From positions 1 to 27,711 of the IMG/VR virus record IMGVR_UViG_3300027747_000168: 27,711 nucleotides of DNA. One strand, written 5' to 3'. Both the position numbers and the translations under genes were made by a program. Source of the DNA: a virus. A model generated the notes under the pieces. That model saw only the letters and a program-made list of their open reading frames with translations, was not told the origin of the DNA and searched no databases. Below are positions 7,799 through 13,355 of the stretch, in pieces (the first letter of the stretch is position 1; every line of letters begins with the position of its first letter).

Positions 7799-7824
7799 GC
7801 CCTTGGGTGGTCAGACCCTTGGGC
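7799..7824 (-). terminator. Hairpin after the 7833-8168 gene, possible weak terminator
   Basis: GCCC (7799-7802) pairs with GGGC (7821-7824), then after AA/AA mismatches an inner 4-bp stem closes. There is no strong T run on the minus-strand side, so this may be a processing or attenuation hairpin rather than a full terminator. Confidence 0.35.
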
Positions 7825-7832
7825 GTTTCGAT

Positions 7833-8168
7833 TTACATCGAATCTTGTGCGTGTGCGTAGCGCTTGTGATCATAGCAATTTGACTCGCTAGAACCACCTT
7901 TCATTTCACCCATGCGGCCATCGTGCTTACCCATGTGGCTGGCTTCACGCATACCAATGCTGTCAGCTTTACCCATGCCAACACCGCCTTGAATTTTCAT
8001 TTTGCGCTCGCCACTGGTGTCGCTGCTGGTTGCGCCTTTAGGTGGTGTTGCGCCAGTGGTGGACTTAGCACCGCCGTATTCACGGTCAACTTTTGACACG
8101 CCGACTTTCTTTTCACCAGACATATCTGAACTGATCGCTGACGGAATTTTCTTAGCTTCGTAGCCCAT
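7833..8168 (-). CDS. Hypothetical phage protein, Gly/Lys/Met-rich
   Basis: A 111-residue protein of low complexity, rich in Gly, Lys, Ser and Met, with no membrane segment or catalytic motif. It contains two similar segments, SSDMSGEKKVGVSK near residue 13 and SSDTSGERKMKIQG near residue 48, which suggests an internal duplication. The C-terminal third carries repeated Met-Gly motifs (HMGKHDGRMGEMKGG). It is preceded by its own promoter candidate (8201-8227) and an AAGGA ribosome site. It is probably disordered and may be a small virion or nucleic-acid-binding protein, but no family is recognised. Confidence 0.65.
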   Translation of the reverse strand: MGYEAKKIPSAISSDMSGEKKVGVSKVDREYGGAKSTTGATPPKGATSSDTSGERKMKIQGGVGMGKADSIGMREASHMGKHDGRMGEMKGGSSESNCYDHKRYAHAQDSM

Positions 8169-8200
8169 TTTGGTTTCCTTGCAAGGTTAATGGAAGTGCC

Positions 8201-8227
8201 ATTTTATATGAAATTTGCGCTTGTCAA
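8201..8227 (-). promoter_or_regulatory. Promoter candidate upstream of 7833-8168
   Basis: A perfect TTGACA (8222-8227 on the complement) lies upstream of an AT-rich TATAAAAT stretch. With TAAAAT (8201-8206) as -10 the spacer is 15 bases, shorter than ideal; TATAAA (8203-8208) would leave only 13. It sits in the longest gap of this operon and just before the next gene, so an internal promoter is plausible but less sure than the one at 3009-3043. Confidence 0.5.
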
Positions 8228-8229
8228 CA

Positions 8230-8325
8230 TCATTTTTGGTAAAAATCCAAAAAAATCAAAATTGCTATCAACCCGCCAATTCCAATAAATGCGCCCAAAA
8301 ACAACAAAAATATTGTTTCAATCAT
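8230..8325 (-). CDS. Tiny single-pass membrane protein, 31 residues
   Basis: An ORF whose ATG at 8325 overlaps the stop of the preceding gene (ATGA), with AAGGA eight bases upstream. The product begins MIETIFLLFLGAFIGIGG and continues as an almost unbroken hydrophobic helix of about 24 residues, ending in a short polar tail (DFYQK). Its size and topology resemble other tiny phage inner-membrane proteins (holin-like, superinfection or signalling peptides), but nothing specifies its role. Coupling and the ribosome site support expression. Confidence 0.6.
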   Translation of the reverse strand: MIETIFLLFLGAFIGIGGLIAILIFLDFYQK

Positions 8326-8513
8326 GCGTCTTTTCCTTTTGTTTCGCTAAAATCAAACCACTCATGTATTTGAATAAACACTTCGTTAACAATCAACTCG
8401 TTAATTTGCGTTTTACTTGGGTTGTCGGTGTGCTTATATGCCCTGTTATGACCAATAACAACACCGTCAGCGATGCACTGTTCAAGTAATTGCATGAATT
8501 TTGGTGTCATCAC
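8322..8513 (-). CDS. Hypothetical phage protein
   Basis: A 63-residue protein, mainly helical, with a central HNRAYKHTDNPSKTQINELI segment and no recognised domain. The start is ambiguous: GTG at 8513 is eight bases from AAGGAG and ATG at 8510 is eleven; both overlap the previous stop. It is followed by the tiny membrane gene with a 4-base overlap. It belongs to the tightly packed leftward early operon. Confidence 0.6.
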   Translation of the reverse strand: MMTPKFMQLLEQCIADGVVIGHNRAYKHTDNPSKTQINELIVNEVFIQIHEWFDFSETKGKDA

Positions 8514-8833
8514 GCGTTTTTCTCCTTGGCTTCAATAACTTGACCGTATTCATTCCATCCGTGACACAATGTCACAGCTTGTTCTCCTCTGGCTCTGATG
8601 AGTTTTGCGGAATCAAAAACAATGTTCCAGCCCCAATACTCTAGCTCTTTTTCACAAGCAACAGCACAGGCTTCACGCTCTTTGGCGGCTACCAGTTTGG
8701 CAAAGTGATAGCGGGTAAACATTTCACCTTCTTCAATAGACTGACGCATGGCTTGCTGCCACATAATGTCTATTTCATCTTGTGCGCTTAGTTCATGTTC
8801 CATGATCTGCCGTTTTCGGTTAAATGTACTCAT
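8510..8833 (-). CDS. Hypothetical phage early protein
   Basis: A 107-residue, largely helical protein. The segment AAKEREACAVACEKELEYWG followed by AKLIRARGEQ resembles a motif (REACA.. then IRARG) seen in many small phage early proteins of unknown function. No catalytic motif is seen. Start and stop both overlap neighbours by 4 bases, so it is translationally coupled on both sides. Confidence 0.65.
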   Translation of the reverse strand: MSTFNRKRQIMEHELSAQDEIDIMWQQAMRQSIEEGEMFTRYHFAKLVAAKEREACAVACEKELEYWGWNIVFDSAKLIRARGEQAVTLCHGWNEYGQVIEAKEKNA

Positions 8834-9159
8834 ATCAACTCCATTTGTTTAGGTTTGATACGCCATTCACGTTCAGCCCGACCTGACTTTGACTTTGTTG
8901 TGTTGCCGGTCAGTTCAATTTCGCCAATCCGCGCCAACTCAGGCAACCGCCTAGCCACTTGATTGCTATCAAGACCTGCCGCCGCAGCTATCCCATCCTT
9001 GCCCATAGCGCCAACTTTAAGAGCTTCTACGATGGCTTTATGGTGTTTGCTTGCCAAGTCTTTAGCCTGGTCAGCCGCTTCAAATGAAGTTATTGGGTCT
9101 GTAGCCCTGGCCCTTGGAAATTTAAGGTCAGGAAACCAGATTTTTGTTAGTAAGCTCAT
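8830..9159 (-). CDS. Winged-helix DNA-binding-like protein
   Basis: A 109-residue protein with a helix-turn-helix-like core (GKDGIAAAAGLDSNQVARRL at about residues 53-72) followed by PELARIGEIELTGNTTKS, which reads as a recognition helix and wing. The end SGRAEREWRI is typical of small phage winged-helix proteins. The N-terminus ATDPITSFEAADQA is a common lead-in to this domain. No clear ribosome site precedes the start, which lies two bases after the stop of the SSB-tailed gene, so coupled re-initiation is likely. It could regulate early genes or act in replication; the function is not known. Confidence 0.7.
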   Translation of the reverse strand: MSLLTKIWFPDLKFPRARATDPITSFEAADQAKDLASKHHKAIVEALKVGAMGKDGIAAAAGLDSNQVARRLPELARIGEIELTGNTTKSKSGRAEREWRIKPKQMELI

Positions 9160-9161
9160 GA

Positions 9162-9410
9162 TTAAAACGGTATGTCGTCAGGTAAATCATCAAAGCCTGA
9201 TTTGCGTGGCTTTTGAGCACGATCTTCCAATTCGTAGCAATTTGCCCAACCTGTCCAGCCGCCATCAACCAAAGGGATTGTGTCCAACTTGATCTTTAGG
9301 TTTTCACCATCTTCAAACAAGCTGCCGATGGTTTGGTAGCGTTTCTTTTCTTGTCCGTCTTTGTTGGTGTAAGTGCCAGTAATGACAACTAGGTTTTTGA
9401 TTTTCTTCAT
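9162..9410 (-). CDS. Small SSB-like protein with an acidic SSB-type tail
   Basis: An 82-residue protein whose last nine residues, DDLPDDIPF, match the acidic Asp-rich, Pro-Phe tip with which bacterial SSB recruits partner proteins. The rest (residues 1-65) is predominantly beta, with Lys-rich and aromatic residues (NLVVITGTYTNKDGQ, GGWTGWANCYEL), consistent with a minimal OB-like fold. It is half the length of a normal SSB. It sits between the YqaJ exonuclease gene and a winged-helix gene, near ERF. A role in coating or handing over ssDNA during recombination or replication is likely. Confidence 0.62.
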   Translation of the reverse strand: MKKIKNLVVITGTYTNKDGQEKKRYQTIGSLFEDGENLKIKLDTIPLVDGGWTGWANCYELEDRAQKPRKSGFDDLPDDIPF

Positions 9411-9411
9411 G

Positions 9412-10023
9412 TTAGGCTTTCAGTTTGTTAAGTTTTTGGATTTTGTCCTCAACTTCCATCAGGAAATTGATTACCTCTTTTTCAAGCTGTGCGACATAGA
9501 TTGGGTCATAGTCCACCTGCTTGATAAATAATTGCAAGCCCTCGTCCATACGCGGGTCGAAACTCACAAAGTCGCACCAGCGGCGCTGAGTACAGGCCAT
9601 TTGCCATTGCATTTGCGTGATGTACTTGGTCGGCACAGTTTGGGTTAACAGTGTGTCAATGTGTGTGGCGGTGTTGGGGCATTTAATCTCCACCAATCCA
9701 AACTCACCCACTAGGCCATCTGGTGACGCGCCAGCCATCGCAATGGTCGGGTGAATAGCAAACCCTAACTCATCCACCAAAACGTCTCTGGCGGATTCGT
9801 AGGCGGCTCTGGCAAAGGGTTCTTGTTCTGTACCCCACTGCATTGCCGCATTTGAATATGACTCAGCGGGTTTGCCGGTCATGCGCTCACAGACCAGTTG
9901 CGCTAGGTAATTCTCACGGCTAGTGCTGTAGCCTGTTTTGGTCTTGGCAATAATGTCTGCCACGCGGCTGGCGGTGACTTTGCCACATCGAGCCGCAAAC
10001 CATTCTTCTGTGCGTTGTTCCAT
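9412..10023 (-). CDS. YqaJ-type phage recombination exonuclease
   Basis: A 203-residue protein of the YqaJ/lambda-exonuclease family in the PD-(D/E)XK superfamily. It begins with the family hallmark RTEEWFAARCGKVTASR. The active site is D102 in GASPDG and E112-x-K114 in VEIKCPN, with a Gln-rich helix (YITQMQWQMACT) after it, as expected. It degrades one strand of double-stranded ends to expose ssDNA for the annealing protein. The ERF gene lies upstream in the same operon, giving a complete two-component exonuclease-annealase recombination system. Its ATG overlaps the previous stop (TAATG). Confidence 0.9.
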   Translation of the reverse strand: MEQRTEEWFAARCGKVTASRVADIIAKTKTGYSTSRENYLAQLVCERMTGKPAESYSNAAMQWGTEQEPFARAAYESARDVLVDELGFAIHPTIAMAGASPDGLVGEFGLVEIKCPNTATHIDTLLTQTVPTKYITQMQWQMACTQRRWCDFVSFDPRMDEGLQLFIKQVDYDPIYVAQLEKEVINFLMEVEDKIQKLNKLKA

Positions 10024-10223
10024 TATGCTTCCCTCGCTTTCAGCATTGCGTCTGCCACTTTATAAGATTCAGTGGCAAATTCTTCTGGTGTTGCCCTTAA
10101 AGATGGCTCTGACAACATACCTTGCATAGCCTTTGCCGCAAAGTAATCACGCAAGGTCATGCCAGATAAACTAGGTTCAGTTGTTCCTTGAAATTGCACT
10201 GGAAATGCTGGTGGGTTGTTCAT
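10023..10223 (-). CDS. Small conserved phage protein
   Basis: A 66-residue protein with a Pro-rich N-terminus (NNPPAFPV) followed by GMTLRDYFAAKAMQG and a C-terminal helix. I recognise this motif as a small protein widespread in phages of proteobacteria, usually near recombination or replication genes, without a known function. It overlaps ERF by 4 bases upstream and the exonuclease gene by 1 base downstream, so all three are probably co-translated. Confidence 0.75.
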   Translation of the reverse strand: MNNPPAFPVQFQGTTEPSLSGMTLRDYFAAKAMQGMLSEPSLRATPEEFATESYKVADAMLKAREA

Positions 10224-10786
10224 TTCGCCCCCAACAATGCTTTTTTGGCATCTTTCTTAGCCATAACTTGTTTTTGCCAAACAGGATCACCATTTGCGGC
10301 GGCATAAGCGGATTTGTAGGTTTTTTGCAACTCATCTAACGTGGTGGCTTCATCCATTGCGCCCATCAAATCTAAAACTTGGTTTTCGTTAACCGTTGAC
10401 TTAATCTCAGTGCGGCGCACGGCGCTGTTGCCATCGTCATCTTCAGGCGCAATACCGCAGGCAGCCATCAGGCTGTAGCGCCTAGCGTAAGTCAATGCCG
10501 AACCGTAGCCTTGTGGGTCTTGTTTGCTGGCCGGAACGTGCAAAATGCCGCATTCCAACATTTCGCCAGACTCATGGACAAACATGGTTTCGACCATCAC
10601 GCCGTTGGCGCAGTCATAGCATTTCTGGATTAACGCTATGCCGTTGTCGTTTAAGCCAGTGATTACAGCTTCCACGCAGGCTGACAAGTCGGCATAACGT
10701 GATTTGAAATGTGGGTTGGTTGAGGATTTGAGTGCCGGTCCAAAGGCTTTTTGTGCTTTGACCAAAGCAGTTGCTATTTTTTGCAT
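10220..10786 (-). CDS. erf: ERF-family single-strand annealing protein
   Basis: A 188-residue protein of the ERF family. Family features are the N-terminal helix IATALVKAQKAFGPALKSS, then NPHFKSRYADLSACVEAV near residue 25, and the signature DPQGYGSALTYARRYSLMAA near residue 90, followed by an acidic stretch (PEDDDGN). The C-terminal 60 residues are helical. It anneals complementary single strands, pairs with the YqaJ exonuclease encoded downstream, and could circularise or repair a terminally redundant genome, as P22 Erf does. The start overlaps the stop of a tiny membrane gene (TAATG). Confidence 0.9.
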   Translation of the reverse strand: MQKIATALVKAQKAFGPALKSSTNPHFKSRYADLSACVEAVITGLNDNGIALIQKCYDCANGVMVETMFVHESGEMLECGILHVPASKQDPQGYGSALTYARRYSLMAACGIAPEDDDGNSAVRRTEIKSTVNENQVLDLMGAMDEATTLDELQKTYKSAYAAANGDPVWQKQVMAKKDAKKALLGAK

Positions 10787-10902
10787 TAGGCTCTCCAGTA
10801 TAAAACGTCAAGAATGACCACCACAATGGCGGCTGCTGAAACAATCCACAGTGCTACCTGAAACCAGTCTGTAGGTTTGGTGTATTTTTCAATGTCAAAC
10901 AT
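10786..10902 (-). CDS. Tiny single-pass membrane protein, 38 residues
   Basis: A short ORF starting ATG at 10902, with AAGGA about six bases upstream. The product begins with a charged segment (MFDIEKYTKPTDWFQ), then a hydrophobic helix of about 20 residues (ALWIVSAAAIVVVILDVLY) and a short WRA tail, so it probably spans the membrane once. The stop overlaps the ERF start by one base. No family is recognised. Its coupling to ERF argues that it is genuinely translated. Confidence 0.62.
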   Translation of the reverse strand: MFDIEKYTKPTDWFQVALWIVSAAAIVVVILDVLYWRA

Positions 10903-10911
10903 GGTTATTCC

Positions 10912-11142
10912 TTACGCACACAAAGGTGCAAATTCACGTTCAAGGGATGCAATAACGGTGGCTGACAATACGTTGTACAGCTCTGTTGTGCCAAGGTATG
11001 CGTGCCACAAGTTGCCTGTGATTGGGCAGAAATAGCAGTCCAATGGCACAATCAAATCATCATGTTCAACAACCAAGTGTTCTAAACCTTGGTCAATCAT
11101 GATGCGTGCGTCTGTGGCGGGTAATAATTCAATGTGTCTCAT
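10912..11142 (-). CDS. Hypothetical phage protein
   Basis: A 76-residue acidic protein with two Cys in DCYFCPITGNLWHAYLG, a segment that could bind a metal but lacks a second Cys pair. AAAGGAA at good spacing supports the ATG. It lies nine bases upstream of the tiny membrane gene. No function is recognised. Confidence 0.62.
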   Translation of the reverse strand: MRHIELLPATDARIMIDQGLEHLVVEHDDLIVPLDCYFCPITGNLWHAYLGTTELYNVLSATVIASLEREFAPLCA

Positions 11143-11157
11143 TTGAGTTCCTTTGTA

Positions 11158-11171
11158 GGGGCTTGCGCCCC
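11158..11171 (-). other. Short intercistronic hairpin
   Basis: GGGGC (11158-11162) and GCCCC (11167-11171) form a perfect 5-bp stem. On the transcribed minus strand the loop is GCAA, a stable GNRA tetraloop. It has no T run, so it is more likely to stabilise mRNA or set relative expression than to terminate. Confidence 0.45.
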
Positions 11172-11176
11172 ATTAA

Positions 11177-11365
11177 TTAAGCGTAAGACAAACCTTGAAA
11201 TTCAAAAGAATCCGCAAACTCTGGCGCGGCAGACTTGCGAATTTCAACAGACACACAACCAAGACCGTAGCGCTCTGCTAGGTATTGTTTAGCGTCTAGA
11301 GTGTTGGCAACCACAAGAATAGTGGTGGCGTTGAAATCAGCGGGAGAGAAAGTAAAATCGGTCAT
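11177..11365 (-). CDS. Hypothetical protein, first gene of the leftward early operon
   Basis: A 62-residue protein of mixed alpha/beta type, with a TTILVVANTLDAKQYLAERYG segment that reads as strand-helix. It has no catalytic motif. A near-perfect AGGAGGT lies four bases before the ATG, so translation should be strong. It is the first gene after the leftward promoter in the divergent control region and may be an early host-interaction protein, but no family is recognised. Confidence 0.62.
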   Translation of the reverse strand: MTDFTFSPADFNATTILVVANTLDAKQYLAERYGLGCVSVEIRKSAAPEFADSFEFQGLSYA

Positions 11366-11410
11366 GTGACCTCCTAAAAGACCCTATGCGTTGTGCTGGG
11401 GAATGAATGT

Positions 11411-11439
11411 ATTGTTAAGCAAACTTAACCACAGGTCAA
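11411..11439 (-). promoter_or_regulatory. Leftward early promoter with palindromic operator
   Basis: On the minus strand, TTGACC (11434-11439) and AACAAT (11411-11416) are separated by 17 bases. A perfect palindrome, GTTAAG-CAAA-CTTAAC (11414-11429), covers the -10 and most of the spacer, so a bound regulator would block this promoter. It would drive the operon from 11365 leftward. The -10 is imperfect, which leaves room for activation or for a slightly different start. Confidence 0.6.
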
Positions 11440-11460
11440 GCACTTTTTGCAATTATTTTC

Positions 11461-11475
11461 TAGGGACAAACCCTA
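11461..11475. promoter_or_regulatory. Second operator-like inverted repeat
   Basis: TAGGG (11461-11465) and CCCTA (11471-11475) form an inverted repeat with a 5-base centre, placed just upstream of the rightward -35 box. Its sequence differs from the palindrome at 11414-11429, so it may serve a different regulator or an activator. Confidence 0.45.
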
Positions 11476-11478
11476 ATG

Positions 11479-11507
11479 TTGTTATTTTGTTAATCTAGCT
11501 TTACAAT
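11479..11507 (+). promoter_or_regulatory. Rightward promoter giving a leaderless mRNA
   Basis: TTGTTA (11479-11484) and TACAAT (11502-11507) are separated by 17 bases. With normal geometry the transcript starts at or beside the A of the ATG at 11514, six bases after the -10. There is no ribosome site before that ATG. This is the arrangement of lambda PRM, whose cI message is leaderless. Confidence 0.62.
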
Positions 11508-11513
11508 GCGCCC

Positions 11514-11669
11514 ATGACAAAACAAGAATTAATCCAGTTGGCAGGCTCACAATCTGAGCTTGCTAGGCTTTTGGGCATCAATAGGGCGGCTGTTTGCCAA
11601 TGGAAAGCAGTGCCTGAATTGCGATTGCGCCAGCTCAAGGACTTGAAGCCTGAGTGGTTTGTGTTGTAA
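11514..11669 (+). CDS. Cro-like helix-turn-helix regulator, 51 residues
   Basis: The protein MTKQELIQLAGSQSELARLL continues GINRAAVCQWKAVPELRLRQ and ends LKDLKPEWFVL. Residues about 12-31 form the helix-turn-helix (SQSELARLLGINRAAVCQW), and the following VPELRLRQL is the usual Cro/YdaS-type third helix. Its length is near lambda Cro (66 residues) and other minimal phage repressors. It lies directly downstream of the promoter at 11479-11507 and has no ribosome site, so translation is probably leaderless. It is the only obvious switch regulator in the window and the best candidate to bind the palindromes at 11414-11429 and 11461-11475. Confidence 0.82.
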   Translation: MTKQELIQLAGSQSELARLLGINRAAVCQWKAVPELRLRQLKDLKPEWFVL

Positions 11670-11722
11670 AATTGTTTGAAACACGGCTAGGCAAGGATTG
11701 ATCCCCTTGTCGAAAAGAGAAC

Positions 11723-11755
11723 CCACCCCTCCTGCCGAGGTTTCTTTTTGGGTGG
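11723..11755 (+). terminator. Stem-loop with T tract between the regulator and the replication gene
   Basis: CCTC (11728-11731) pairs with GAGG (11737-11740) and is followed by TTTCTTTTT. An alternative outer stem pairs CCACCC (11723-11728) with GGGTGG (11750-11755). The two forms share a base and cannot both be complete, so this could act as an attenuator for the downstream replication genes. The inner stem is short, so strong termination is unlikely. Confidence 0.4.
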
Positions 11756-11772
11756 ATCATCAGGGCGTGGGA

Positions 11773-12543
11773 ATGCACTTTTACCAATTTCATATTGGCG
11801 ACTATAAGTCGCACACACATCATCTTTCACCATTAGAGGACTTGGCGTATCGCAGGCTTCTAGATCATTACTATCTTCATGAAGCACCAATCAGGCAACG
11901 TGATATTGCTAGACAGATTGGCTTGCGTGAATATGAACAAGAAGTTTTAACAGTATTGGATGAGTTTTTTGTATCGACAGAAAAAGGGTTTATAAATCCA
12001 CGTGCTGACGAGGAAATAGCCAAATACCGCAAGTTTTCTGAAGATGGAAAAAAAGGGGCGGCTAAGCGCTGGCATAAGGATGGCAATGGGGAGGCTATTA
12101 GCCCCCCTAATGCGACCCCAATAGCAACCAATAACCATAAACCAATAACCAATAACCATAGTATTGATGAAACACCAAAAAAAGAAAGAACAAAAGGCTC
12201 ACGCCTTTCAGCAGACTTTGTTTTGCAAGATGAGTGGGTTGCATTTTGCCAACAGCATCGACCTGACCTAAACCCTGCGGTTGTCTTTGATGGCTTTAAA
12301 GATTATTGGGTTTCCAAAACAGGGTCGGCGGCAACCAAACTGGATTGGACTGCAACCTGGCGAAACTGGGTCAGAAACCAGCGGCAGGAAAAGCCTACCT
12401 TCGCCGACATAGCTAGAGTCACTGTGCCATCTAGATTAGGACGTGATCCAGCATTGGTTAAGCTTGATGAGGACAGCAAGAAAGTTGTGCCGCCAAATTC
12501 TGAAATATTGGCTAGACTGAAATTATTAAGGGGAGTAAATTGA
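11773..12543 (+). CDS. DUF1376-type phage replication protein
   Basis: A 256-residue protein. The N-terminal domain (residues 1-90) is DUF1376: MHFYQFHIGDYKSHTHHLSP, then LEDLAYRRLLDHYYLHEAP. A polar linker (about 100-145) is encoded by an unusual repeat array. The C-terminal part (EWVAFCQQHRPDL, then KLDWTATWRNWVRNQ) resembles the C-terminal domains of phage replication initiators and DnaT-like loaders. The start at 11773 is chosen over 11698 because the family begins at this Met. It is probably the phage replication initiator or helicase-loader partner, as the first large rightward early gene. Its stop overlaps the methyltransferase start codon. Confidence 0.78.
   Translation: MHFYQFHIGDYKSHTHHLSPLEDLAYRRLLDHYYLHEAPIRQRDIARQIGLREYEQEVLTVLDEFFVSTEKGFINPRADEEIAKYRKFSEDGKKGAAKRWHKDGNGEAISPPNATPIATNNHKPITNNHSIDETPKKERTKGSRLSADFVLQDEWVAFCQQHRPDLNPAVVFDGFKDYWVSKTGSAATKLDWTATWRNWVRNQRQEKPTFADIARVTVPSRLGRDPALVKLDEDSKKVVPPNSEILARLKLLRGVN
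12088..12107 (+). other. GC-rich hairpin beside the heptamer repeats
   Basis: GGGG (12088-12091) and GGCT (12093-12096) pair with AGCC (12100-12103) and CCCC (12104-12107), leaving one bulged A and a 3-base loop. Such a strong 8-bp hairpin just before a repeat array and an A-rich tract is suggestive of a replication origin or a translation-slowing element. Confidence 0.55.
12126..12160 (+). repeat. Five tandem heptamers inside the replication gene (iteron-like, candidate origin)
   Basis: Five contiguous 7-base units, AACCAAT, AACCATA, AACCAAT, AACCAAT, AACCATA, fill this stretch, so the 11-mer AACCAATAACC occurs three times (12126, 12140, 12147). An A-rich tract follows (12171-12195). In lambdoid phages the origin lies inside the initiator gene as iterons next to an AT-rich unwinding region; the resemblance is inferred. 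Confidence 0.6.
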
Positions 12544-13355
12544 ATGAGTTGGCTCTTTTCGCAGGCGCTGGTGGAGGAATACTCGGAGGCAAACTACTTG
12601 GTTGGAGAACCGTCTGTGCAGTCGAATGGGAAGCCTACCCAGCAAGCGTACTGTGCGCCCGACAAAATGACGGACTTCTCCCGCCTTTCCCGATTTGGGA
12701 TGACGTTCAAACCTTTGATGGTAGACCGTGGAAAGGACTTGTTGATGTTGTATCTGGAGGATTTCCATGCCAGGACATTAGTGCCGCAGGAAAAGGCGCA
12801 GGAATTGATGGAGAACGATCAGGAATGTGGCGAGAAATGGCGCGGATCATTTACGAAGTACGACCCAAATTCGTCTTTGTGGAGAACTCACCAATGCTCA
12901 TTTCTCGGGGACTTGGACGAGTTCTCGGAGATTTGGCCTCAATGGGGTTTAATGCAAGATGGGGAGTGTTGGGAGCAGATTCCGTTGGTGCGCCTCATAG
13001 ACGAGACAGAATTTGGATTGCGGCCAAACAACGAAAATTTCTTCCACACTCCAACTACAATGGGTCTGGATGGGGGAAGCAATGGCAGAAAAGCACTACG
13101 CAAAAGGTTGATGCCTACGCCGGTATGTCAGGACTCCCGCCATGCTCAGACACGACATTTAAATCCAAATTGCAAGCATTGGGAGAGCAATCTTGGAGAG
13201 GTTTTCGTAGCGGAGACAGGTATTCCGAAAATGCCCGCATCGTTTGTGGAATCAATGATGGGATGGCCGCTCGGGTGGACAGACTTAAAGCCATTGGAAA
13301 CGGTCAAGTTTCCTTATGCGCCGCAGCAGCATGGAGAATCTTAAGTGAATCATGA
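12540..13355 (+). CDS. C5-cytosine DNA methyltransferase
   Basis: A 271-residue protein with the C5 methyltransferase motifs in order: motif I FAGAGGG at residues 7-13; motif IV GGFPCQD with catalytic Cys77; motif VI ENS at 115-117; motif VIII HRRDR at 153-157; and the terminal motif RLKAIGNGQV near 248-257. The target-recognition region (about 165-240) is short. The start is TTG at 12540, four bases after AAGGGGAG, and overlaps the previous stop (TTGA). The stop overlaps the next start (ATGA), so this frame is coupled on both sides. No restriction partner is seen, so it is probably a solitary methylase that protects phage DNA from host restriction. A second long frame runs through the same DNA. 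Confidence 0.9.
   Translation: MNELALFAGAGGGILGGKLLGWRTVCAVEWEAYPASVLCARQNDGLLPPFPIWDDVQTFDGRPWKGLVDVVSGGFPCQDISAAGKGAGIDGERSGMWREMARIIYEVRPKFVFVENSPMLISRGLGRVLGDLASMGFNARWGVLGADSVGAPHRRDRIWIAAKQRKFLPHSNYNGSGWGKQWQKSTTQKVDAYAGMSGLPPCSDTTFKSKLQALGEQSWRGFRSGDRYSENARIVCGINDGMAARVDRLKAIGNGQVSLCAAAAWRILSES
12544..13344 (+). CDS. Second, overlapping open frame inside the methyltransferase gene (possible dual-coding gene)
   Basis: A 266-codon frame, shifted +1, covers nearly all of the methyltransferase gene without a stop. It starts with ATG directly after the replication-gene stop, eight bases from the same AAGGGGAG, a better spacing than the methyltransferase TTG has. The product is not low-complexity: it begins MSWLFSQALVEEY, has DKMTDFSRLSRFGMTFKPL, CGEKWRGSFTKYDP and WPQWGLMQDGECWE, and ends with MGWPLGWTDLKPL. 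From memory, proteins with this GWPxGWTDLKPL ending are found among phage hypotheticals, but I cannot confirm this here. It could instead be a by-product of methyltransferase codon bias. It has no known function. Confidence 0.5.
   Translation: MSWLFSQALVEEYSEANYLVGEPSVQSNGKPTQQAYCAPDKMTDFSRLSRFGMTFKPLMVDRGKDLLMLYLEDFHARTLVPQEKAQELMENDQECGEKWRGSFTKYDPNSSLWRTHQCSFLGDLDEFSEIWPQWGLMQDGECWEQIPLVRLIDETEFGLRPNNENFFHTPTTMGLDGGSNGRKALRKRLMPTPVCQDSRHAQTRHLNPNCKHWESNLGEVFVAETGIPKMPASFVESMMGWPLGWTDLKPLETVKFPYAPQQHGES

Noticed and set aside
11698-11772. Upstream in-frame start for the DUF1376 protein
   Set aside because: These 25 codons lie over a stem-loop and do not belong to the family, which begins with the Met at 11773.
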